From: Chitinophagaceae bacterium
GTDB taxonomy: Bacteria > Bacteroidota > Bacteroidia > Cytophagales > Cytophagaceae
Direction: 5' to 3'
Length of the DNA: 48,167 bases
Assembly (NCBI GenBank): GCA_028288365.1
Contig: JAQBNU010000084.1
Coordinates: 1 to 48,167 of the forward strand
The position numbers and the translations under genes were made by a program. Of the stretch, positions 36,050 to 43,900 are shown in pieces (the stretch's first letter is position 1; each line of letters starts with the position of its first letter). The notes beneath the pieces are model-generated. The model was not told the origin of the DNA. It did not search any database and worked only from the letters and a program-made list of their open reading frames with translations.

Positions 36050-36790
36050 CTAGTACAGCAAGCTTGCAATCTTCGACATGTGATCGTGGATGAATTTTTG
36101 TATGCCCTTATCCTGTTTGCTGAAAAAGCAGAGCTCGATCGCTCCTGCCATTTCTTCTCCTGCCTTCACCGGAATGATCACCACAGACGTATTGGCACTT
36201 TGTCCAAGTCCGGAGAATACTTTGAAATTGGATTTAGGGATATCATTCAATTCCACTTTGCGGTCTTCTTTCACCGCTAAGCCTACCATACCGTCTGTTG
36301 TTTCAAACTCATAAGAGCCTGTTTCTTCATGAGGTATAAAAGCATAACTGGAATGCAGCGCCAGCCTAGGTTTCTTATCCTGGTTCAGGTACTTGTACAA
36401 AGCTCCTTGAGAAGCATTCAACCCGTTGCATAGCACACGCAGTATTTTGTCGGACTTGATGTTATTGGCTTCATCTGATTGATATACTTTATCCATTTTG
36501 GATACGATCGAAGAATAATCAATCACCTCCTGATCTTCTTCTGTACGTGATTCGGTAGCTTCTGCCCCCATCTGTTGTCTGCCTACGACCTTCTTCGCTT
36601 GTATGTAAGTAGACAGTGTGGCGATCAAGCCAAACAAGTAACTCGCTGCAATCAGTACCTCCTGATGCTTTCCAAAGTTCCTGATCATATTGCCGCTACG
36701 GTCTGTCCAGCAAATGATCGTTAATGCGATCCCCAATAAAAACCCGCCGAGTCCTGCGAGATGAAGAATGTTTTTGTACCTGATTAACAT
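36050..36790 (-). CDS. Two-TM GAF domain protein heading the SiaABC operon
   Basis: 246 residues from the ATG at 36790 (MLIRYKNILHLAGLGGFLLG); a longer frame begins at a TTG at 36829. Two membrane helices (about 8-27 and 45-62), a charged linker with AEATESRTEEDQE, then a GAF domain (about 100-246) with ILRVLCNGLNASQGALYKYL and EFETTDGMVGLAVKEDRKVE. There is no output domain. It starts 27 bases before the phosphatase gene and is the first gene of the operon. The GAF text is similar to that in the SpoIIE protein and in the 46884 protein, so it may hetero-oligomerise with them. Confidence 0.85.
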   Translation of the reverse strand: MLIRYKNILHLAGLGGFLLGIALTIICWTDRSGNMIRNFGKHQEVLIAASYLFGLIATLSTYIQAKKVVGRQQMGAEATESRTEEDQEVIDYSSIVSKMDKVYQSDEANNIKSDKILRVLCNGLNASQGALYKYLNQDKKPRLALHSSYAFIPHEETGSYEFETTDGMVGLAVKEDRKVELNDIPKSNFKVFSGLGQSANTSVVIIPVKAGEEMAGAIELCFFSKQDKGIQKFIHDHMSKIASLLY

Positions 36791-36933
36791 ATCCGCTTGA
36801 TTTATTTTTCTGATCTTATTGATATACAATTGTACGCAATGATTCCCTGCAGCAGTTAGTAGAAATGAGCAGGTGGTGATGATGGCTTATTAAGTGAGGG
36901 CGTGAGCGGTGAGCAGTAAGCAAAAAAAAAGCG

Positions 36934-37071
36934 GTCTTGCCCCTAAATCCCCTGAAGGGGACTTCACAGTATGGAGTATGGAGCGCGAGTATGGAGATAA
37001 TGATTTCTCAATACTCACACTTCACACTCACTCTTCTCTTAAGTCCCCTTCAGGGGATTTAGGGGCAGGAC
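36934..37071. mobile_element. MITE-like element 1 with 31-base inverted ends
   Basis: Ends 36934-36964 and 37041-37071 are inverted repeats of 31 bases with one mismatch (GTCTTGCCCCTAAATCCCCT... against its complement). The 76-base interior holds the 60-base repeat also found at 44547-44605. Each arm has an internal TCCCCTGAAGGGGA palindrome. A second element of the same plan is at 39817-39952. No transposase is present and no target-site duplication was identified. Confidence 0.6.
36968..37027 (+). repeat. 60-base dispersed repeat, copy 1
   Basis: Begins AGTATGGAGTATGGAGCGCG and ends CACACTTCACAC. It has an inverted copy at 44547-44605. It lies inside MITE-like element 1. Confidence 0.7.
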
Positions 37072-37105
37072 TGACTGTATAACCCACGCCAGTTTAAGAG
37101 ATGTG

Positions 37106-37150
37106 AGAAACAGAAAGAGAGCGAAGTCCTTCCGCTCTCTTTCTGTTTCT
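37106..37150. terminator. 18-base perfect hairpin after the CheB gene
   Basis: AGAAACAGAAAGAGAGCG (37106-37123) pairs with CGCTCTCTTTCTGTTTCT (37133-37150) around a 9-base loop. It is one of a family of purine-arm/pyrimidine-arm hairpins in this window, and lies just beyond the stop of the minus-strand CheB gene. Confidence 0.75.
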
Positions 37151-37175
37151 GCTTCTCACTCACACTCCATACTCA

Positions 37176-37778
37176 CTACTGCAAAGGCCCGACGTGCTTG
37201 TGCAGCTTCCTGAAGAAGTCAATCAACTCTTCCACGCGCAGTACATGATCAATGGGAGTAATCGCCAAGGCCGCTCTGGGCATGGTGTCCATGACACATT
37301 CCGCAGGATCCTGCACAATGGTGAGTCCTTTGTAATCGGCTACGGCTTTCATACCCAAGGCACCGTCTTTATTGGCACCGGTGAGTAGAATACCGATCAT
37401 TCTTTCCTTAAACACGTAAGCACTCGTTTCAAAGGTGATGTCAATGGCCGGTCTGGAATTGTTGATCATTTCTTCCGTTGATAAAGAAAACGTGTTACCC
37501 AGTTCAATGCTTAAGTGGTAATTGGACGGTGCTAAATAGACCTTGCCTTTTTTAATGGGATCTTTATCCTGCGGTTCCTCTATGGTCTTGATACTTTTTA
37601 GCGAAAGCGCTTCCACGAAGCCGCTTCGTATGTGCTTCAACCGATGCGACACAATGATGATGGGCAGTTGGAAATCTGCAGGAATAGTACTGAGTAATTT
37701 CACCAAGACCTGAAAGCTTCCGGCTGATCCTCCGATCACTACGGCTTTGTAGCGGTATTTAAAATCAAAATCTGCCAT
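37176..37778 (-). CDS. CheB-like methylesterase without receiver domain
   Basis: 200 residues, only the CheB catalytic domain. The triad is visible: Ser18 in IGGSAGS, His45 in IVSHRLKH and Asp138 in GANKDGALG. YLAPSNYHLSIE and the late DTMPRAALAITPIDHVL also fit. It lacks the N-terminal receiver that usually controls CheB. The gene begins 3 bases after the CheR stop, so translation is probably coupled. Its substrate could be methylated glutamates on a receptor, although no MCP is visible in the window. Confidence 0.93.
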   Translation of the reverse strand: MADFDFKYRYKAVVIGGSAGSFQVLVKLLSTIPADFQLPIIIVSHRLKHIRSGFVEALSLKSIKTIEEPQDKDPIKKGKVYLAPSNYHLSIELGNTFSLSTEEMINNSRPAIDITFETSAYVFKERMIGILLTGANKDGALGMKAVADYKGLTIVQDPAECVMDTMPRAALAITPIDHVLRVEELIDFFRKLHKHVGPLQ

Positions 37779-37781
37779 CTG

Positions 37782-38600
37782 TTAAGACCGGTTTTTTTTG
37801 AAAATTCTTTCTTCCACATTTAACGGTACAAACTTATTGGCCACCTCACACCACGAGATGGATTCCTTTGCACCGATAGCCAGCATGCCACCGTCAAAGA
37901 GGCAATCGGAAATCAATTTCAGTACATCGTTTTGTAAATTGTTATTGAAATAGATCAACACATTTCTGCACAAGACAAAATCGAACTTAGAGAAAGGAAT
38001 GGCCTTTACCAGATCCACTTCTCGGAAGCTGATTTTTTCCAGCAACGTTTTATCGAAAGCATACAGGTCACCTTGCTTCGTGAAATATTTTTCAATGTCT
38101 GTGCTACCGCAATAACGTTCGTAGTTGTGCTTATGGATCTCCATGCTCTTGACAGGGATCTTTGCTTCTTTGGCTTTCACCAAAATACTTTTATCTATAT
38201 CGGAAGCAACGATTTCTGTTCGGTGTAAAAGTCCCAACTCTTTCAATACGATCAACATAGAGAATACTTCCTCTCCAGAAGAACAACCGGCATGCCATAT
38301 TTTAATCTTATCTCTCGAAGCAGCCATGGTGGTTAGCAAGCTGCGTGTGGATTTCCAGAACGAAGGATCGCGAAACATCTCTGTGACGTTCACGGTTATT
38401 TCGTGTAGGAAATCTTCTTTAGTAAAATTATTGTTATTTACTTTTTCGATCAGCGTTTCTACATTGATTTTATGCATATCCAGAATACGCAACAGACGGC
38501 GCTTATAGGAGGAAGAAGCATAATTAGAGAAATCGTATCCAAACTTTTCCCGTATGGCTTGGGTAATGTTCTTCAATTCTAAAATACTGATGTCTGTCAT
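37782..38600 (-). CDS. CheR-like methyltransferase
   Basis: 272 residues from the ATG at 38600 (MTDISILELKNITQAIREKF); the frame extends 14 codons upstream but without a better start. An N-terminal helical domain (YKRRLLRILDMHK) is followed by the SAM-binding domain with NVTEMFRDP (71-79), HAGCSSGEE (103-111), ASDID (132-136), FDFVLCRNVLIYFNNN and GAKES. It methylates glutamates of receptors or related signalling proteins. It sits between the degenerate kinase and CheB as a three-gene operon. Confidence 0.93.
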   Translation of the reverse strand: MTDISILELKNITQAIREKFGYDFSNYASSSYKRRLLRILDMHKINVETLIEKVNNNNFTKEDFLHEITVNVTEMFRDPSFWKSTRSLLTTMAASRDKIKIWHAGCSSGEEVFSMLIVLKELGLLHRTEIVASDIDKSILVKAKEAKIPVKSMEIHKHNYERYCGSTDIEKYFTKQGDLYAFDKTLLEKISFREVDLVKAIPFSKFDFVLCRNVLIYFNNNLQNDVLKLISDCLFDGGMLAIGAKESISWCEVANKFVPLNVEERIFKKNRS

Positions 38601-38623
38601 ATGGAAATAGATAATGATGAATT

Positions 38624-39676
38624 TTACTTCTTCACCCTGCAAGGGATGGTAAGGACAAGAGACGACGGGGAACTCCTATCGATCTGCAATTCGGATTCAA
38701 TGATCTCTGAACAAATTCTAATGATTCTGAAATTGAGGTAATGGTATCCGTTTTGTTCGATGACTTTAGCCGGTTGAAACAATACCCCTTCATTCAGGTA
38801 TTCGATCACAGTGTCGGTTAAATAAGGCGTTTGAATTTTTATCTGTACATAACCGTCAAATAAAAAAAGCTCAATCGTATAGTTGCCTTTGAGGTCTTCT
38901 TTTAATGAATTGATGATTAATATTAGATTCTCCATTAGAATGCTGGACAGGAAAGGATTGCTGTAAAACAGAAACCCTTTTACATCCTGCACCGGAGAAT
39001 AGGTAATATCCAGGCCGTAAATTTTACTCAGCTTATTGATACGATCGGAAAGTTCCGCGACAAACTCATCGATGTTGATGTAGCAAAATTCATATTCCTT
39101 TCTTTTGATCGATTCCCTCAGGTATTCCAATACCAGATCCAGTTTATCTGAAACATTCTCGATGAGATCCAAATATTTCATAAGGTCCGAAAAGTTTTCT
39201 TCACATTTGGCAGCCATCACCAAACCCTTGATGGTAGCCAGCGGACCGCGTATGTCATGGGCGCTGCGGTAGATCAACTCATTCAATTCAATGATGCGTT
39301 TATCCAGTCTGGTCTTTTCTTCCAGGGTATTGTTTCTGGACTTGACGATGATGATGATCTTTCCGTTGATGTCACTGATCAGTCCCAGAAAATAGCCAGA
39401 CAACAAGACATCCACTTTATAACCAGCCTTGTCTTTCAGTGAACATTCGGTATGCACAAAATAGCCGTCATTGAGTAAAGACGTAAAATCTAAATTATGT
39501 TCCGGAAAAATCACCGACAGGGGTTTACCAAGGAGTTCTTTTTTCCCATAGCGAAGAAGGTCCAACACCGAAGCACTGATATCCGTGATGCGGTATTGAG
39601 TATCTGTGATAATAGAATCCAGAAAGATATGGATCAGGTTTCCCTCGATATCTTTATAGTGAATGATTGATTCCAT
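38624..39676 (-). CDS. PAS-HisKA protein with degenerate kinase ATPase domain
   Basis: 350 residues from the ATG at 39676 (MESIIHYKDIEGNLIHIFLD); a TTG 27 bases upstream is less likely. A PAS domain (about 20-110) is followed by a HisKA helix with His140 in RSAHDIRGPLATIKG. The region where HATPase should be (about 230-345) keeps only an N-box-like ILMENLILIINSLKED. The usual DNGxG and GxGLG motifs are not there; instead it has text such as QIKIQTPYLTDTVIEY and LNFRIIRICSEIIE. So ATP binding is probably lost. It may be a scaffold, a phosphotransfer protein or a phosphatase. It is the first gene of the kinase-CheR-CheB operon, 23 bases upstream of CheR. Confidence 0.82.
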   Translation of the reverse strand: MESIIHYKDIEGNLIHIFLDSIITDTQYRITDISASVLDLLRYGKKELLGKPLSVIFPEHNLDFTSLLNDGYFVHTECSLKDKAGYKVDVLLSGYFLGLISDINGKIIIIVKSRNNTLEEKTRLDKRIIELNELIYRSAHDIRGPLATIKGLVMAAKCEENFSDLMKYLDLIENVSDKLDLVLEYLRESIKRKEYEFCYINIDEFVAELSDRINKLSKIYGLDITYSPVQDVKGFLFYSNPFLSSILMENLILIINSLKEDLKGNYTIELFLFDGYVQIKIQTPYLTDTVIEYLNEGVLFQPAKVIEQNGYHYLNFRIIRICSEIIESELQIDRSSPSSLVLTIPCRVKK

Positions 39677-40048
39677 AAACCTACCCTGTTTAGCGATGAT
39701 CAAGTTTACGGATTAAATGGGCCTGATATTACCCTGAATTAGTAGGTGGGAAGAACGAACCAGTAACTGGGAAGAGTTCAAAAAAGTGAGGAAGGATGTT
39801 ATGCTTTGAACAAAGTGACTTGCCCCTAAATCCCCTAAAGGGGACTTGAGCATGATCCATTTGAACTACAATAATTACAACACTTGTGTTTGTTTTTTTA
39901 CTAATAAAGACTCTCGAAGGAAAGTCCCCTTCAGGGGATTTAGGGGTAAGACAGCATGGAGATTACTCGTTGTTGGCGTCCCGCCAACAACTGGACTGTA
40001 GTAACACGTCTCGTACAAACACTTATTGGCGGGACACCAACAAGAAAA
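39677..40048. other. Intergenic region with inverted-repeat element and TTGTTGGC repeat
   Basis: Contains MITE-like element 2 (39817-39952) and the 87-base repeat copy B (39963-40049), which runs up to the stop codon of the LytTR gene. No gene is seen. Confidence 0.7.
39817..39952. mobile_element. MITE-like element 2 with 31-base inverted ends
   Basis: Ends 39817-39847 and 39922-39952 are inverted with three mismatches and match those of element 1 (GACTTGCCCCTAAATCCCCT... and its complement). The 74-base interior (39848-39921) is unlike that of element 1. The near-equal total length, 136 versus 138, suggests a fixed structure. Confidence 0.6.
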
Positions 40049-40049
40049 C
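39963..40049. repeat. 87-base TTGTTGGC repeat, copy B
   Basis: Contains perfect palindrome TTGTTGGCGTCCCGCCAACAA (split by CGTCC), then a GTAACACGTCTCGTACAAAC block and ATTGGCGGGACACCAACAAG. It ends against the stop of the LytTR gene. Confidence 0.7.
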
Positions 40050-40807
40050 TAGATAATCTTCGACGTAGACAACTTCGTCAAAAAGAACTCCTTCTTCCGT
40101 TTAGAAACATCCAGAGACTTGTCATTGCTGAGCACCACGTAGCCTCCATCGCCTTTTACATATTTCACAATCTCTCGCAGATTGATCAAAAAAGAATTGT
40201 GTATTCTGAAAAAATTATAATTGGTTAATAGGTCTTCGTATTCTTTCAACGTTTTAGAGACCACATATTTTTTACTGTCTCTCATGTGAAAAATGGTGTA
40301 GTTGCTGGATGCTTCACAGTACAAAATATCCTTAAAATTGATGAACATCAATCCTTCTGAAGTAGGCAAGACGAGCTTGAAATTATCCGAATTATCTACT
40401 TTGAAATTCTGAAACAGGAAATCTACTTTTTCCTTTAAATCGTTGTTGGAATATTTCTTTTCTGCCTTGGCAATGGAATTTTTTAAATCTTCAATATTGA
40501 TGGGCTTTAGTAGGTAATCCAACGCGGAAAACTTGATGGCATCAATGGCATACTCCGAATAAGCAGTCGTGAAGATGACCTGAAAATCAATTTTAGGGCA
40601 TTGATTTAAAAAATCAAAACCTGTTTCCTTGTTCATCCGAATGTCCAAAAACACAACATCAGGAGAAGAAGAAGTCACAGCATCCAACGCCTCGTCAACG
40701 GAGGAAGCCATCGCTACCACTTCTACGCCAGTGCAAAAGTCTTCAATGAGAATTTTAAGACTTTCACGACTTTTGTTTTCATCGTCTACAAGTAATGCTT
40801 TTAACAT
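40049..40807 (-). CDS. LytTR-family response regulator
   Basis: 252 residues. The receiver domain (1-115) has acidic residues Asp8/Asp9 (LLVDDE), phospho-acceptor Asp55 (VVFLDIRMNK), Thr80/81 and Lys101 in YLLKPINIEDL. A linker leads to a LytTR DNA-binding domain (about 145-245) with DILYCEASSNYTIFHM, then YVVSKTLKEYEDLL and the family hallmark FFRIHNSFLINLREI. It is divergent from the 7TM-LytS kinase at 41000 with 192 bases between, the usual layout of a cognate LytS/LytTR pair. Confidence 0.96.
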   Translation of the reverse strand: MLKALLVDDENKSRESLKILIEDFCTGVEVVAMASSVDEALDAVTSSSPDVVFLDIRMNKETGFDFLNQCPKIDFQVIFTTAYSEYAIDAIKFSALDYLLKPINIEDLKNSIAKAEKKYSNNDLKEKVDFLFQNFKVDNSDNFKLVLPTSEGLMFINFKDILYCEASSNYTIFHMRDSKKYVVSKTLKEYEDLLTNYNFFRIHNSFLINLREIVKYVKGDGGYVVLSNDKSLDVSKRKKEFFLTKLSTSKII

Positions 40808-40999
40808 AATTTTTTAACTATCTTTAGAAGACAACAAGCTAAGATATAATTAAATTATTAATTATCAAATGGTTGAAATTACAAATAGCCGGAGATAATA
40901 AAAAACAGAAACGAACGAAGCAAGATTCAATACTTCATACTGTGAATCACAAAGTTTGAAGTACGATAGACTGAATTATAACATTACGGTAACTTTTAT

Positions 41000-43900
41000 A
41001 TGAGTTTTTATACTATTAGACCCATACTCTGGCTGACCGGCCTATTCCTATTCCTTTACAGTGGAGAAACGAAAGCCAATTCAAAAGCCGACTTTTTTTA
41101 CCTCACGGCCAATGACACCCATTACAGCGCAAGGGAGATCGTGGCACTTTACAAAAAGCATCAACTCACCGCCACTGGAAACTCCCTGAACCTGGGCTTG
41201 AATGTACACGACGCCTGGCTCGTGATTGATCCGACTACCCTCTCTACCAATAAATTTCTGGTATTTGAAAATGCACACCTCGACAGCATCGAGGCCTACT
41301 TCTATTCCAATGAGGAACTGATCACGATCAAACAAACTGGCGATCATTTTGACTTTGACTTAAGAGGCATCAAGCACAATTTTCCGAATCTCAAAATTCC
41401 TCCTACCACTTCACTCATCGTACTGCATGTCACTACAGAGGGACCTATGCTGGTGCCTATCTACCTGTTGTCTCTGGAAGAATATTTTGACTATGCTTAC
41501 CAATACGGCATTTTTCACTGGGCCTATTTCGGCTTTATATTCCTCATCCTGATCTCGAGTTGTATTGCCTTGTTGTGGCTCAAAGAATCGATCTATTTTT
41601 ATTACATCCTGTTTACGCTTTCTATGGGACTGGTCACTGCTGTTGATTACGGCTATACCTTTCAATATTTCTGGCATTCTTACCCATGGGTCAACGGTTA
41701 CAATATATTCTTCTACACCGTAACTTTTTTTTCCATTTTATTTTCTGAAAAATTATTTAACACCCGAAAAGAAATTCCGAAACTTTATAAGGTATACAAA
41801 ATCATTTATTGGTCGTTTGCCCTCATGACAATACTGGTATTGATCCTACCATATAATACCGGATTACAGGTGTACTTCTACTTTTCTTTTCTCATTCGTT
41901 TGTTCTCCATCGGAACATCTGTTTTCTACTACATGTATTTCAAAAACTCCACCTCCAAATTTTTCTTACTGGGGTGGCTTGCTTATACAGTATCTGCTAT
42001 TATTTATTACATCTACCTGGCGGGATTGCTACCTTTTTCTATCATCAATAATAACATCCTTCAAATTGGAGACGGCATTCAAATTATCTTCTTCAACACA
42101 GCTATACTCAGTACCATCAATCGATTAAAAAAAGAGAAAGATGATTTAAAAGCGGAAACGCAAAAAGTATTGATGGCCAATGAAGTCACGTTGAACTCTA
42201 TCTTTAACGGCATGCTGCAATCTGTATGGATGGTGGATAGAGAATTGAAGCTTATCAAATGGAACAATAAATTCAAAGACAATGTAAAAAATCTCCTGCG
42301 CATTGACCTGGATGAAAGCGATGCCTATAAAACAGTGTATGACATCTTTGCACAAGAAGAAATCGATCTATGGATTCCATTATACGCAAGAGTATTCGAA
42401 GGAGAAGATATTTATTTTGAAAAAGCTTATGCCAACGGAGCACGAATGATCGAATACTACATGTATCCGGTAGTCATCAATGGCATCATCTCCAACATAT
42501 TGGTGATCTCAAATGACATCACAGAAAAAATCAAAAGCAAAGAAGCGGCGGAGAAAAATGAAATCGCAACGAATACCATCCTGAACAGTATTCGTCAATC
42601 GGTGTGGATGGTAGACAAAGAATTCAAACTCATCAAATACAACGATAAGTTTATAGACAATGTCAATAAGGTACTGTCTGTACCCGAAGAAAGCATAGCT
42701 CCCGGTGCGAGAGTAGCTGGCATCAACAAAATGAGTGACCGTAGTTTCTGGGATGAGAAGTATAGTAAAGCCTTTTCAGGTGAAGAGGTTTACTTTGAAA
42801 AAAAATGGGAAGGTTCTAATCGCATTTTCGATTATCACATGTACCCTATTTATGTAAACGAGGATGTGGTCAGTGTATTTGCGCTCTCCAATGAAATCAC
42901 AGACAAGGTAAAGCAGCAAGAAGAACTAAAATTAAGTGAAGAAAAATACCGCTTGCTCTCTGAGAATGCTCCTGCTGCCATACTTGTATTGAACATGGAT
43001 GAAAGTAAGATTACTGAAGTCAATATAGAAGCCAGCAATCTATTCAAGAGAACAAAGGAAGAATTACTGGCCATACATCCTAGACAATTATATCCCGAAC
43101 ATCAGGAAGAAGGCTATCCCTCGGAAGAAGAAGCGTATAGTCTTGTCAATAGAGCCCTGCAAGGTGAAAGTGTAAATTACGAATGGATATTCCAGAACAG
43201 TACTGGAGATTATATCCCTACACAGGTTTGGCTCAACAGACTTCCCACACAAGGGCCTCGTTTATTACGAATCACCATCATCGATATCACGGAAAGAAAA
43301 AATAATCAAAAAGAGCAAAAAGAATTGATCGATTTTCAATCTTCTCTGATTGAACAAATCAAAAAACACGAAGCCGGTCTGTCTGCACTGATCAACAGTA
43401 CGTCAGATTATATTTTTGCATTGGACACAGAATTGAATTTTACAGAATACAACAATGCCTTTGAAGACATCGTATTTGCTAACTTTGGAGTGGACCTTCA
43501 AAAAGGAATGAACATTGCTCAATTCGTTTCACCTGAAATAAAAGAGCAAAGCTTGGCGAGTTTTGGAAAAGCATTGGCCGGCAAGACTTCTAAAAACATC
43601 ATTGAAACCATCACTGCGAAAGGCGAAACAAGATTCATTGATATCGTGTATTCTCCTATTTTTTCTGAAACAGAAGAGGTAATCGGTATCACCGTCATTT
43701 CTCGTGACATTACAGAAAATAAACAGGCAGAAAAGGAACTACTGGAAATCAACAATCAAATCGCGGAATACAAGCTAATGGCCTTGCGTTCTGTGATGAA
43801 TCCACACTTCCTATTCAACTCGCTAAATTCCATTCAATACTTTGTGGCTAAAAATGAAAGGCGCTTGGCACTCGATTATTTGTCTTTGTTTTCTACCCTG

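Larger units (their letters stand above)
36791..37175. other. Intergenic region with inverted-repeat element and terminator
   Basis: No gene. It contains a 138-base element (36934-37071) and the hairpin terminator for the CheB gene (37106-37150). The first 140 bases should carry the promoter of the SiaABC operon, but I see no clear box. Confidence 0.65.

Noticed and set aside
36934..39952. Composite transposon carrying the kinase-CheR-CheB operon
   Set aside because: The two inverted-repeat elements flank the operon, but there is no transposase and no visible target duplication, so I kept this only as a possibility within the findings.
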